Below are positions 8,749 through 17,885 of a stretch of DNA of 64,000 bases, piece by piece (within the stretch, counting starts at the first letter, position 1; each line of letters begins with the position of its first letter). Location of the stretch: positions 24,232 through 88,231 of the forward strand of contig CANFHF010000006.1 of the NCBI GenBank assembly GCA_947446635.1. The letters are read 5' to 3'. The position numbers were made by a program, and so were the translations under genes. The stretch is from Flavobacteriaceae bacterium (GTDB taxonomy: Bacteria > Bacteroidota > Bacteroidia > Flavobacteriales > Flavobacteriaceae). Under the pieces are notes generated by a model, which was given only the letters and a program-made list of their open reading frames with translations, was not told the origin of the DNA and did not search any database.

Positions 8749-9879
8749 ATGAAAAAAATCCAAATGGTTGACTTGAAAAGTCAATATGATAAAATAAAAG
8801 ACACCGTAAATACTTCAATCCAAGAAGTTCTTGATACGAATGCCTATATCAACGGTCCGCAAGTTCACCAATTTCAAAAAAGTCTTGAAGAATATCTCGA
8901 CGTTAAGCACGTAATTCCCTGCGCAAATGGAACCGATGCTTTGCAAGTTGCCATGATGGGTCTGGATTTAAAACCGGGTGACGAAGTGATTACCGCCGAT
9001 TTTACCTTTGCTGCAACTGTGGAGGTAATTGCTTTGTTGCAACTCACACCAGTTTTGGTAGATGTTGATTTGCACAATATGAATATTTCCATCGAAGGAA
9101 TCAAAAAAGCTATTACATCAAAAACCAAAGCAATTGTACCAGTACATTTGTTTGGCCGTGCTGCTAATATGGAAGCGATTATGAGACTTGCCAAGGAAAA
9201 TAATCTCTATGTTATCGAAGATAATGCACAAGCTATAGGCGCCAATTGCAAGTTTTCGGACGGAACAAAAAAGAAGGCGGGAACCATCGGCCACGTTGGG
9301 TCAACTTCTTTTTTTCCTTCTAAAAATTTGGGGTGTTATGGTGATGGCGGAGCTATTTTTACCAACGACGATGCTTTGGCACACAAAATTCGAGGCATTG
9401 TAAATCATGGAATGTACGAGCGGTATCATCACGATGTGGTGGGCGTAAATTCAAGATTAGACAGTATTCAGGCCGCGGTTTTGAATGCTAAATTGCCTTT
9501 TTTGGACGAATACAATACAGCGCGCCAAAATGCCGCACGCAAATATACTTCGGCTTTTGAAGGACACAAGAACATCATCGCGCCAAGCATTTGCGAGATT
9601 TGTGATTGCCACGTTTTTCACCAATATACTTTGCGAATCATCAACGCCGATAGAGATGGTTTGATGCAACATTTATTGAAAAAAGGAATTCCATGTGCGA
9701 TTTATTACCCAATTCCGTTGCATTCACAAAAAGCTTATTTAGATTCAAGATATAAAGAAGAAGATTTCCCAGTCACCAATCAATTAGTGAAAGAAGTAAT
9801 ATCCTTGCCAATGCACACCGAATTGGACGAGGAACAAATCCAATTTATAACGGATAGTATCTTGGAGTTTTTAAAGTAA
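8749..9879 (+). CDS. DegT/DnrJ/EryC1-family PLP aminotransferase
   Basis: The 376-residue protein has the complete fold-type I sugar aminotransferase signature: GTDALQVAM, ADFTFAATVEVI, VHLFGRAANM, VIEDNAQAIGA (Asp158) and the PLP Lys in FFPSKNLGCYGDGGA (Lys192). Relatives transfer an amino group to 3- or 4-keto nucleotide sugars for O-antigen, capsule or glycoprotein glycans; the exact substrate cannot be told. It is the first gene of a tight three-gene unit (6 bases to the next gene, then 3 bases to galE). This places the product in nucleotide-sugar metabolism. A TATTTTTG lies at 8663-8670 as a possible -7 element. Confidence 0.92.
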   Translation: MKKIQMVDLKSQYDKIKDTVNTSIQEVLDTNAYINGPQVHQFQKSLEEYLDVKHVIPCANGTDALQVAMMGLDLKPGDEVITADFTFAATVEVIALLQLTPVLVDVDLHNMNISIEGIKKAITSKTKAIVPVHLFGRAANMEAIMRLAKENNLYVIEDNAQAIGANCKFSDGTKKKAGTIGHVGSTSFFPSKNLGCYGDGGAIFTNDDALAHKIRGIVNHGMYERYHHDVVGVNSRLDSIQAAVLNAKLPFLDEYNTARQNAARKYTSAFEGHKNIIAPSICEICDCHVFHQYTLRIINADRDGLMQHLLKKGIPCAIYYPIPLHSQKAYLDSRYKEEDFPVTNQLVKEVISLPMHTELDEEQIQFITDSILEFLK

Positions 9880-9885
9880 ACAATT

Positions 9886-10341
9886 ATGAAATATTTTTTC
9901 GCAATTCTCGCAGTAGCTGTATTCCAATTTTCAGTTTCAGCTCAAAATAGTACCAATACTAAAGAAGAAATGGCAGTTGCTTCTCGTGTCGAAACTTTGC
10001 GACAAGCAATGATTGATGCCGATGGAAAGAATCTTGCTGCAGTCTCCTCAGCAGATTTAAGTTATGGTCATTCTGATGGACACATCCAAAATCAAGCGGA
10101 GTTTATAGAAAAAATTGTTAGTAAGAAATCTGTTTTTGTTTCCATTGAGTTTCAGAATCAGACCATTGAAATTATTGGCGACGTAGCCCTAGTAAGACAC
10201 ACACTTGCGGCACACACTAAAGACGGAGGAATTGAAAAGGATATAAAAATTGGAGTACTACTAGTTTGGCAAAAACAAAAAAAGCAGTGGTTGCTAATAG
10301 CGCGTCAGGCTTTTAAATTTCCTCCAACAGAAAAAACATAA
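9886..10341 (+). CDS. NTF2-like (DUF4440-type) exported protein
   Basis: A 151-residue protein with a Sec signal peptide (MKYFFAILAVAVFQFSVSAQ) and a single cone-like NTF2 domain. Recognisable features are VASRVETLRQAMIDADGKNL, LSYGHSDGHIQNQAEF, and a final WQKQKKQWLLIARQAFK. The family covers ketosteroid-isomerase-like and SnoaL-like folds. Many members have no known activity, and I see no catalytic Asp/Tyr pair that I can assign. It sits between two nucleotide-sugar enzymes with gaps of 6 and 3 bases, so it is probably cotranslated with them although it is exported. Confidence 0.8.
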   Translation: MKYFFAILAVAVFQFSVSAQNSTNTKEEMAVASRVETLRQAMIDADGKNLAAVSSADLSYGHSDGHIQNQAEFIEKIVSKKSVFVSIEFQNQTIEIIGDVALVRHTLAAHTKDGGIEKDIKIGVLLVWQKQKKQWLLIARQAFKFPPTEKT

Positions 10342-10344
10342 AAA

Positions 10345-11358
10345 ATGAAAATTTTAGTAACAGGTGGTTTGGGTTTTATAGGTTCCCATACTGTAGTTGA
10401 ATTACAAAATCAGGGGTTTGAAGTAATCATTATTGACAATCTCTCGAATACATCTTTGAATGTTTTGGATGGTATTGCTGCTATCACGGGAATCAACCCA
10501 GCATTCGAAAAGTTAGATTTACGGGACAAAGAAAAAGTACAGGATTTCTTCAAAAGACATCGTGACATTTCGGGCGTAATCCATTTTGCGGCTTCAAAAG
10601 CGGTTGGAGAAAGTGTCGAAAACCCGTTGTTGTATTACGAAAACAATATTAATACCTTAGTTTATGTGCTTCAGGAATTGCAACAAAAAACTGAAGCCAG
10701 CTTTATCTTCAGTTCCTCTTGTACGGTTTACGGTCAAGCCGAAAAAATGCCCATTACCGAAGATGCGTCCATCCAAATAGCCATGTCGCCTTATGGGAAC
10801 ACCAAACAAATTGGCGAAGAAATCATTATAGACACTGCTAAAGTGACCCATATCAACGCCATTTTGTTGCGTTATTTCAACCCGATTGGAGCACATCCAT
10901 CGGCAGAAATTGGGGAATTGCCATTAGAAGTTCCACAAAATTTAGTACCGTTTATCACCCAAACCGGTATAGGTTTACGTCAAGAATTATCCGTTTACGG
11001 GGGTAATTATCCTACGCCGGACGGAACAGCGGTACGCGATTATATTCATGTGGTTGATTTGGCCAAAGCCCACGTTATAGCCTTGAAACGTTTATTGGAT
11101 AAAAAGAATTTGGCAAAAGTAGAAACTTTTAATTTGGGAACAGGAACCGGAAGCTCAGTTCTTGAAGTGATTCACGCTTTCGAGAAAGTAAGCGGGCAAA
11201 AACTGCCTTATAAAATCGTGGATCGTAGAGAAGGCGATATTACTTCGGCTTACGCCAATACGGATAAAGCGAATACTATTCTGGGCTGGAAAGCGCAATT
11301 GACATTAGAAGAAGCAATGGAAAGCGCTTGGAAATGGGAGCGGAAGATTAGAGGTTAG
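10345..11358 (+). CDS. galE: UDP-glucose 4-epimerase
   Basis: This 337-residue extended short-chain dehydrogenase has the NAD-binding GGLGFIGSH at residues 7-15, DNLSN after the second strand, HFAASKAVGESV, the catalytic SSSCTVYG...YGNTK region (Tyr-x-x-x-Lys), RYFNPIGAHPSAEIGE, and YGGNYPTPDGTAVRDYIHV. It interconverts UDP-glucose and UDP-galactose in the cytoplasm and feeds surface polysaccharides. It is the last gene of the DegT-NTF2-galE unit and is followed by a strong bidirectional terminator. Confidence 0.96.
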   Translation: MKILVTGGLGFIGSHTVVELQNQGFEVIIIDNLSNTSLNVLDGIAAITGINPAFEKLDLRDKEKVQDFFKRHRDISGVIHFAASKAVGESVENPLLYYENNINTLVYVLQELQQKTEASFIFSSSCTVYGQAEKMPITEDASIQIAMSPYGNTKQIGEEIIIDTAKVTHINAILLRYFNPIGAHPSAEIGELPLEVPQNLVPFITQTGIGLRQELSVYGGNYPTPDGTAVRDYIHVVDLAKAHVIALKRLLDKKNLAKVETFNLGTGTGSSVLEVIHAFEKVSGQKLPYKIVDRREGDITSAYANTDKANTILGWKAQLTLEEAMESAWKWERKIRG

Positions 11359-11383
11359 TCTCTTGTATTCTCTCTAAAAATAT

Positions 11384-11423
11384 AAAAAAGCCAAATTATC
11401 TTGATGATAATTTGGCTTTTTTT
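11384..11423. terminator. Bidirectional terminator between galE and fabD
   Basis: GCCAAATTATC pairs perfectly with GATAATTTGGC around a five-base loop, with an A run before and a T run after. It sits between convergent genes. Confidence 0.9.
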
Positions 11424-11454
11424 AATTGCTTCGCCTACAATACATGATGTCTAT

Positions 11455-12327
11455 TTATGCGTTCGCCGTAACCGCTTCTTTATCAATTTTTCCAATCAAT
11501 CCAGCCAACACTTTTCCGGGACCCACTTCGGTAAACAAAGTAGCTCCGTCTTTTATCATTTGTTGCACCGATTGCGTCCACTTTACAGGTGCCGTCAACT
11601 GTATGATTAGGTTTTTCTTGATTTCGGTAGCGTCAGAAACTGCTGTTGCCGTCACGTTTTGATAGATTGGGCAAATAGGAGTCGAGAACGTGGTTGCTTC
11701 AATGGCTGCGGCCAATTCCTCCCTTGCTGGCTCCATCATCGGCGAGTGAAAACCACCACCCACAGGCAATAGCAAGGCACGTTTTGCTCCGGCTTCCTTC
11801 ATCGCTTCACAGGCTTTTTCTACCGCAGAAGTTTCTCCTGAAATCACTAATTGTCCAGGGCAGTTGTAATTAGCAGCTACGACGATTCCGTCAATAGAGG
11901 TACAAACTTCTTCCACAATAGTGTCGGCTAACCCTAGAACTGCCGCCATAGTCGAAGGTTTTATTTCGCAGGCTTTTTGCATGGCCAAGGCTCGTTGTGA
12001 AACCAATCGCAACCCGTCTTCAAAGGATAATACACCATTAGCCACCAAAGCCGAAAATTCTCCCAAAGAATGTCCAGCCACCATTTCTGGCTTGAAATCT
12101 TCCATAGTTTTTGCCAAAATAACCGAATGCAAGAAAATCGCCGGTTGGGTTACCTTGGTTTCTTTTAATTCCTCGGCGGTGCCATCAAACATAATATCTG
12201 TGATGCGGAAACCTAGGATTTCATTGGCTTTTTCGAAAAGTGATTTTGCTAATGGAGAGTTTTCATATAAGTCTTTGCCCATTCCGGTGAACTGTGCTCC
12301 TTGACCAGGAAATACGTATGCTTTCAT
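11455..12327 (-). CDS. fabD: Malonyl-CoA:ACP transacylase
   Basis: I start it at the ATG at 12327, which gives the standard N terminus MKAYVFPGQGAQFTGMG and 290 residues; the upstream ATG at 12363 adds 12 unrelated residues. The nucleophile is in AGHSLGE (Ser87). The partner His is in GGGFHSPMM, and the QPAIFLHS and LVVSGE-type segments (QLVISGE here) are present. The enzyme loads malonyl groups onto acyl carrier protein for fatty-acid synthesis. It is followed, beyond a gap of about 90 bases on its upstream side, by an aminotransferase on the same strand, with no obvious functional link. Confidence 0.96.
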   Translation of the reverse strand: MKAYVFPGQGAQFTGMGKDLYENSPLAKSLFEKANEILGFRITDIMFDGTAEELKETKVTQPAIFLHSVILAKTMEDFKPEMVAGHSLGEFSALVANGVLSFEDGLRLVSQRALAMQKACEIKPSTMAAVLGLADTIVEEVCTSIDGIVVAANYNCPGQLVISGETSAVEKACEAMKEAGAKRALLLPVGGGFHSPMMEPAREELAAAIEATTFSTPICPIYQNVTATAVSDATEIKKNLIIQLTAPVKWTQSVQQMIKDGATLFTEVGPGKVLAGLIGKIDKEAVTANA

Positions 12328-12415
12328 AGATTTTGATTTTTCGGTTAAAATATAAGGTTCCAAATTTAAAATTACTCTTAAACTTGAAACCTTACAATTG
12401 AAATTATTTTAAAAA

Positions 12416-13603
12416 TTAAGCTACAGCCGCTTTAATTCTTCTTAATGCTTCCGTCAACAAATCTTCGCTGGTGGCATAAGAAAAACGGATGCAATCTGGA
12501 TTTCCAAAAGCGTCTCCGGTTACAGTTGCTACATTGGCTTCGCCTAAAAGATACATCGAGAAATCGTTGGCATCTTTGATGAATGTTCCTTTTAATGTTT
12601 TTCCGAAGAAAGAAGATACGTCCGGAAATACGTAAAATGCGCCTTCGGGAACGTTAATTTTGATTCCAGGAATATCTTGAAGTAATCCTACAACTAAATC
12701 TCTACGGCTTTTGAAAGCGGCAACCATTTCGTTTAAGACGCTTGGATCAGCATCTACAGCAGTAATTGTGGCACGTTGTGCGATTGAATTTGCTCCTGAA
12801 GTTACTTGTCCTTGTATTTTTGTGCAGGCTTTTGCGATGAATTCCGGTCCACCAATATATCCAATTCTCCAACCTGTCATTGCGAATGCTTTTGCAACTC
12901 CATTTACAGTTATGGTTTTTTCCAACATTCCCGGAATAGATCCGATGCTGCAGAAAGTCCCCGAGAAATTGATGTGCTCGTAAATTTCGTCAGCAACAAC
13001 ATAAACGTGTGGGTGTTTTTCCAATACTTTGGCCAAAGCCGTTAATTCTTCGCGGCTGTATACAGAACCACTTGGATTACAAGGGGAGCTAAACCACATC
13101 ATTTTTGTTTTTGGCGTGATGGCCGCTTCTAATTGTTCTGGTGTGATTTTGAAATCAGTTTCGATTGATGTTGGAACCTCTACAGGAACTCCACCTGATA
13201 ATTTTACGATTTCGAAATAAGAAACCCAGTAAGGCGCTGGCAAAATCACTTCGTCGCCGTCGTTTAACATTACTTGTGCAATGTTATACAACGATTGTTT
13301 TGCTCCTGTTGAAACTACAATTTGTGATGGTTTATACTCTAGTCCGTTGTCTCTTTTGAATTTTCTGCAAATGGCATCTTTCAAATCCCCGTAGCCATCT
13401 ACTGGTGAATAGGTGCTGTAATTTTCGTCAATCGCTTTTTTGGCAGCTTCTTTAATGAAGTCAGGTGTATTGAAATCAGGCTCGCCTAAACTTAAACTGA
13501 TAATATCTTTTCCTTGTGCTTTTAATTCTCTGGCCAATGCAGCCATGGCTAATGTTTGTGAGGTAGCCAGATTGTTAATTCTGTCTGAAAGTGGATTGCT
13601 CAT
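12416..13603 (-). CDS. Class I/II pyridoxal-phosphate aminotransferase, aspartate type
   Basis: The 395-residue protein has a class I aminotransferase core: LSLGEPDFNTP near residue 38, STGAKQSLYN, PAPYWVSY, SSPCNPSGS (176-179 NPSG), ADEIYEH, the PLP Lys in GVAKAFAMTGWRIGY (Lys238), and the substrate Arg region CIRFSYATS near the end. This subgroup is usually annotated as aspartate (or prephenate) aminotransferase and converts aspartate plus 2-oxoglutarate to oxaloacetate plus glutamate. Substrate specificity is inferred from the family only. Confidence 0.93.
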   Translation of the reverse strand: MSNPLSDRINNLATSQTLAMAALARELKAQGKDIISLSLGEPDFNTPDFIKEAAKKAIDENYSTYSPVDGYGDLKDAICRKFKRDNGLEYKPSQIVVSTGAKQSLYNIAQVMLNDGDEVILPAPYWVSYFEIVKLSGGVPVEVPTSIETDFKITPEQLEAAITPKTKMMWFSSPCNPSGSVYSREELTALAKVLEKHPHVYVVADEIYEHINFSGTFCSIGSIPGMLEKTITVNGVAKAFAMTGWRIGYIGGPEFIAKACTKIQGQVTSGANSIAQRATITAVDADPSVLNEMVAAFKSRRDLVVGLLQDIPGIKINVPEGAFYVFPDVSSFFGKTLKGTFIKDANDFSMYLLGEANVATVTGDAFGNPDCIRFSYATSEDLLTEALRRIKAAVA

Positions 13604-13664
13604 TAAAATATAATTTTTGGTTTATTAATTTGATTTTGTTGAGACGCACCGCAGTGCGTATTTA

Positions 13665-14759
13665 CTATATTGCTGGTTCCATTCCCAGTTCTTTCAAGTG
13701 CTTGAAATGGGCAATAACAGCACTTCTCATGGTTTTGTATTCGTAATACGGCAGGTTGCATTCTTGCGCGGTTTCTTTAACAAATTTGGCAATTTTACCA
13801 TAATGAACATGGCTAATATTAGGAAATAAATGATGCTCAATTTGATGGTTTAGTCCTCCGGTGTACCAATTTACTATGAAGTTTTTTGGAGCAAAATTTA
13901 CCGTTGTAAAGAGTTGATGAATTGCCCAAGTACTTTCCATTTCCCCATTTTCATTTGGATTTGGATTAGTTGTTTCATCAGTAATATGAGCCAATTGAAA
14001 AACGATGCTCAATATTAAGCCGGCTGTATAATGCATAATGAAAAATCCAATTAACACTTTCCACCAAGAAATGCCTAAAACCATAGGAATTACAATCCAA
14101 ACAGCAAAATAAATCACTTTTGTGATCACTAAAGTTGTCCAAAGTGTTTTAGGTTTTTTGGCTTCACCATACGATAAATTTCTTTTTAAATAGGCCTTCA
14201 TTTGTTTAAAATCAGTAGTCAAAGACCAGTTAAAAGTCAATAAGCCATATAAAAAAACAGAATAATAATGTTGAAACTTATGGAAACGCAGCCATTTTGC
14301 TTCTTTGGTAAAACGAATCACCCGACCTGCGTCTAAATCCTCGTCGTGCCCGGGAATATTGGTGTAGGTATGATGCAAAACGTTGTGTTGTACTTGCCAA
14401 TTATAAACGTTTCCAGCCAAAATATAGATGGTGCCACCCATAAACTTGTTGATCCAATTTTTGTTAGAATAGGAGCCGTGGTTTCCATCGTGCATTACGT
14501 TCATTCCGATTCCAGCCATTCCAATTCCTATGACGATAGAAAGTAATATAAAAAGCCAAAAAGGAATTTCGGTCAAGGTTACGATTAAAAAATAGGGAGT
14601 TAAAAAGACAGAGAATAGAATGGCTGTTTTTAAATATAACTTCCAGTTGCCCGTTTTTTCAATATTATTTTCTTTAAAGTAGGTATTCACTCGAGAGTTT
14701 AGCGTTCTGAAAAACTTTAAACTGTCTTGTGTGGCAAATGTTGGGGTAATGTTGCTCAT
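13665..14759 (-). CDS. Membrane fatty-acid (acyl-CoA/acyl-lipid) desaturase
   Basis: This 364-residue protein has all three di-iron histidine boxes: HDGNH at residues 90-94, HNVLHH at 125-130, and HQIEHH near residue 313. Hydrophobic segments lie around residues 45-65, 67-88 and 205-245. The QIEHH form of the third box is typical of front-end or acyl-lipid desaturases, but no fused cytochrome b5 domain (HPGG) is present, so an external ferredoxin or similar donor is expected. It introduces double bonds into membrane acyl chains. It is divergent from rsmG, with a minus-strand TATCTTTG -7 element about 20 bases upstream. Confidence 0.93.
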   Translation of the reverse strand: MSNITPTFATQDSLKFFRTLNSRVNTYFKENNIEKTGNWKLYLKTAILFSVFLTPYFLIVTLTEIPFWLFILLSIVIGIGMAGIGMNVMHDGNHGSYSNKNWINKFMGGTIYILAGNVYNWQVQHNVLHHTYTNIPGHDEDLDAGRVIRFTKEAKWLRFHKFQHYYSVFLYGLLTFNWSLTTDFKQMKAYLKRNLSYGEAKKPKTLWTTLVITKVIYFAVWIVIPMVLGISWWKVLIGFFIMHYTAGLILSIVFQLAHITDETTNPNPNENGEMESTWAIHQLFTTVNFAPKNFIVNWYTGGLNHQIEHHLFPNISHVHYGKIAKFVKETAQECNLPYYEYKTMRSAVIAHFKHLKELGMEPAI

Positions 14760-14862
14760 TGTAAAGTTTGAATAAGGTGCAAAGATAATTATTATAAATT
14801 TTCAATCTGTAAAAATGCGTTAAATATTCAAAACTAAAAAATGTACTTTTGTTAAAATTTTA

Positions 14863-15495
14863 ATGATGGACGAAATTCTGAAGTATTTTCCCAACTTAAC
14901 GGCTGTTCAAAAAGAGCAATTCGCAAAACTCGATTTTTTATACCACGACTGGAATGCTAAAATCAACGTCATTTCCCGAAAAGATATTGACGAATTGTAT
15001 ACTAAGCATATTTTACATTCGTTGGGGATTGCCAAAATCATACAATTCGAACCCGGAACTTATGTTTTAGATGTGGGTACTGGGGGAGGATTTCCAGGAA
15101 TTCCGTTGGCGATTCTTTTTCCGGAAACCCGTTTTCATTTGATTGATGTCATTGCCAAAAAAATAAAAGTGGTTCAGGCTGTTGCCGAAGCTTTGGAACT
15201 CAAAAACGTGAAAGCAGAACAATTGCGCGCCGAATTGGTAAAAGGGGATTTTGACTTTATCGTGAGTCGTGCCGTGACCAATATGCCGGATTTTGTGTCT
15301 TGGGTAAAAGATAAAACCAAAAAGAACAACAAACACGAACTTAAAAACGGAATTCTCTACCTAAAAGGTGGTGATTTAACCAAAGAATTGGCGACTTTCC
15401 CGAAAGCTACAGAATATAATTTATCTGAATTTTTTGAAGATGAATTTTTTGAGACCAAGAAAGTAGTGTATTTGCCGCTTAAATTTACGAATTAA
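14863..15495 (+). CDS. rsmG: 16S rRNA (guanine-527 N7) methyltransferase
   Basis: The 210-residue protein has GidB/RsmG motifs: a helical N terminus with DWNAKINVISRKD, KHILHSLG, the SAM-binding LDVGTGGGFPGIPLAI, LIDVIAKKI, and a conserved SRAVTNMP segment. It modifies G527 in the 530 loop of 16S rRNA; loss confers low-level streptomycin resistance in other bacteria. Translation may begin at the first or second of two adjacent ATG codons. It stands alone, and a TACTTTTG about 12 bases upstream could be its -7 element. Confidence 0.95.
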   Translation: MMDEILKYFPNLTAVQKEQFAKLDFLYHDWNAKINVISRKDIDELYTKHILHSLGIAKIIQFEPGTYVLDVGTGGGFPGIPLAILFPETRFHLIDVIAKKIKVVQAVAEALELKNVKAEQLRAELVKGDFDFIVSRAVTNMPDFVSWVKDKTKKNNKHELKNGILYLKGGDLTKELATFPKATEYNLSEFFEDEFFETKKVVYLPLKFTN

Positions 15496-15521
15496 GAATT
15501 ACGATTTACGAATGAAAAACA

Positions 15522-15563
15522 AAACCCACAAGGACCCAAACTACTTGATTCTTGTGGGTTTTT
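15522..15563. terminator. Bidirectional terminator between rsmG and pruA
   Basis: AAACCCACAAG pairs perfectly with CTTGTGGGTTT and is followed by a T run. It lies between convergent genes. Confidence 0.85.
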
Positions 15564-15603
15564 AAATATCGTATTTCGTATATCTAACCTCGTATCTCAA
15601 AAA

Positions 15604-17232
15604 TTATTCTCCCAAAAACGGGTATCTATAATTTTCAGGAGTCACAAACGTTTCTTTGATGGTTCGTGGCGAAACCCAACGCAACAAGTTCAAAGCTGAA
15701 CCCGCTTTGTCATTGGTTCCAGAAGCCCTTGCGCCACCAAAAGGCTGCATTCCCACAACGGCTCCAGTTGGTTTGTCGTTGATGTAGAAATTCCCGGCTG
15801 CGTTTTGTAAAGCTATCGTCGCTTGCTCAATGGCATAACGATCTTGGCTGAAAACAGCCCCTGTCAAAGCATAAGGCGAAGTAGTGTCAACTAAGGTCAA
15901 TGTTTCTTCCCAATTGTCATCTTCATAAACAAATATCGTTACTATTGGTCCGAACAATTCGGTTTCCATTGAGGAGTAATGTGGATTGGTGGTTAGGATT
16001 ATGGTGGGTTCAATAAAATATCCCACCGTTTTATCATAGTTTCCACCAACGATGATTTCAGCATCAGAATCTTTTTTAGCTTGGTCAATAAAACTAGCCA
16101 ATTTATCGAAAGAACCTTCGTGAATTACGGCAGTTATGAAATTACCAAAATCTTCCGGAGAACCCATTTTCATTGATTTTACATCAGTAATCAATTGATT
16201 TTTAAGTTCCGGCCAAAGGCTTTGAGGAATGTATGCTCTTGAAGCTGCGGAACATTTTTGTCCTTGAAATTCGAAAGCACCACGAACAATTCCGGTTGCC
16301 ACTTGTTTCACTTTGGCACTTGGATGCGCCACAATAAAATCTTTTCCACCAGTTTCACCCACGATTCTTGGATAAGTTTTATAAGTATGAATATTGGTTC
16401 CTATTTTTGACCAAATGTCTTTGAACACGTGAGTTGAACCAGTATAATGGATTCCAGCAAAATCAGTACTTGCCAAAATTGTATCTGTAATCATTGTTGG
16501 GTCGCCAAAAACGACGTTGATAACACCATCAGGAACACCGGCTTCTTTAAAAATATCGATGATTATTTTTGCTGAAAACACCTGGCTTTCGCTTGGTTTC
16601 CAAATCACAACATTTCCCATCATGGCAGCACTTGCGGGAAGATTCCCTGCAATGGCTGTAAAGTTGAAAGGCGTAATAGCGTAGACAAACCCTTCGAGTG
16701 GGCGGTATTCCAGTCGATTCCACATGTCAGAATTTGATTTGGGTTGGTCGTTGTAGATTTGCGTCATAAATTCTACGTTGAATCGCAAAAAATCAATCAA
16801 TTCACAAGCGGCATCAATCTCGGCTTGAAATATATTTTTGGATTGTCCAATCATGGTTGCCGCATTGATTCGGGCTCTGTAGGGTCCAGCAATCAATTCA
16901 GCTACTTTTAGAAATATAGCTGCGCGCTGTTCCCAGGCCATAGCGGCCCATTTTATTTTGGCTTCAAGAGCATTAGTAATGGCCTTTTCAACATGAGTTT
17001 TTTCGGCAACATGGTAGGTCCCTATGACGTGTTTGTGGTCGTGTGGTGCTATTATATTTCGGATGTTTCCAGTTCTGATTTCTTCGCTTCCAATATACAA
17101 CGGAATGTCGATTTTTGAATTCCACATTTGCTTGTAAGCGACAAGAACGGCTACTTTTTCAGGAGAATTTGGCGCATACGATTTCACAGGCTCGTTTACG
17201 GCTTTTGGCACATTGAAAAATCCTTTAATCAT
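15604..17232 (-). CDS. pruA: 1-pyrroline-5-carboxylate (glutamate semialdehyde) dehydrogenase
   Basis: This 542-residue aldehyde dehydrogenase is of the stand-alone P5CDH type found in Bacteroidota and eukaryotes. Key features are ITPFNFTAIAGNLPASAAMMGN (the NAD-site Asn is in FNF), VIWKPSES, the general-base Glu in VGETGGKDF, and the catalytic Cys in EFQGQKCSAASRAY, with ETELFGPIVTIFVYED and GGARASGTNDKAGS near the end. It oxidises glutamate-gamma-semialdehyde to glutamate in proline catabolism. No proline dehydrogenase gene is in this window, so the pathway is split. Confidence 0.95.
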   Translation of the reverse strand: MIKGFFNVPKAVNEPVKSYAPNSPEKVAVLVAYKQMWNSKIDIPLYIGSEEIRTGNIRNIIAPHDHKHVIGTYHVAEKTHVEKAITNALEAKIKWAAMAWEQRAAIFLKVAELIAGPYRARINAATMIGQSKNIFQAEIDAACELIDFLRFNVEFMTQIYNDQPKSNSDMWNRLEYRPLEGFVYAITPFNFTAIAGNLPASAAMMGNVVIWKPSESQVFSAKIIIDIFKEAGVPDGVINVVFGDPTMITDTILASTDFAGIHYTGSTHVFKDIWSKIGTNIHTYKTYPRIVGETGGKDFIVAHPSAKVKQVATGIVRGAFEFQGQKCSAASRAYIPQSLWPELKNQLITDVKSMKMGSPEDFGNFITAVIHEGSFDKLASFIDQAKKDSDAEIIVGGNYDKTVGYFIEPTIILTTNPHYSSMETELFGPIVTIFVYEDDNWEETLTLVDTTSPYALTGAVFSQDRYAIEQATIALQNAAGNFYINDKPTGAVVGMQPFGGARASGTNDKAGSALNLLRWVSPRTIKETFVTPENYRYPFLGE

Positions 17233-17420
17233 ATAATTTTATTTAGCTCCGCTCCCTTAGAACTTTGCCCTCGAGCGAGAATTAGCAAATGGAATAATTA
17301 GATAATCTTCTCAAAAGTACAAAGGATTGTTGAATAATAGAGGATTATGATTATAATATCCAACTAGAAAACAGCGAAAAATAAATTTAGTGTGCTTTAA
17401 TAATCAAGAAATCATAATTA

Positions 17421-17807
17421 TTAATTCAAAGCATAAGGAGCACACAACCTAAAGGTAGGCACGATGACTTTGAATTTTCTGGTTGAGGTGAAATTGACCA
17501 TATTAAAATAGCCTCTCATAGCGCCATAAGGGGACGACAGTAAACAACCCGAGTTGTATGTGTGGAGTTCGCCAGGTTTTAATACGGGTTTTTTGCCTAT
17601 TACACCTTCGCCATCAACAATTTCTCGGTCGTTTAGAGAATCAAAAATTTCCCAATGGCGTGAAATTAATTGTACGGAATCCTTGCTGTGATTTTCGATT
17701 GTGATTTCGTAACTAAAGGCAAAATGAATCTTGTAGTTCTTGAAGTAAGTGCCTTCAAAACTAGTCAACACCGATATTTTTATGCCTCTTGTTATCTGTG
17801 AAACCAT
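17421..17807 (-). CDS. apaG: ApaG domain protein
   Basis: A 128-residue single-domain protein of the ApaG/DUF525 family. The fibronectin-III-like fold shows in YFKNYKIHFAFSYEITIENHS, VQLISRHWEIFDS, VIGKKPVLKPGELHTYNSG, and YGAMRGYFNMVN. The full family length is present. Its biochemical role is unsettled; in enterobacteria it is linked to Co2+/Mg2+ tolerance and sits in an operon with apaH, which is absent here. It lies about 80 bases downstream of the T9SS plug gene on the same strand. Confidence 0.92.
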   Translation of the reverse strand: MVSQITRGIKISVLTSFEGTYFKNYKIHFAFSYEITIENHSKDSVQLISRHWEIFDSLNDREIVDGEGVIGKKPVLKPGELHTYNSGCLLSSPYGAMRGYFNMVNFTSTRKFKVIVPTFRLCAPYALN

Positions 17808-17885
17808 AGTAAGCTATTAAATAGGAGTTTAATAATGGCAAATTTACAAAAAAACGCATTTGTTTCACCAATTTTTTAATATTTT

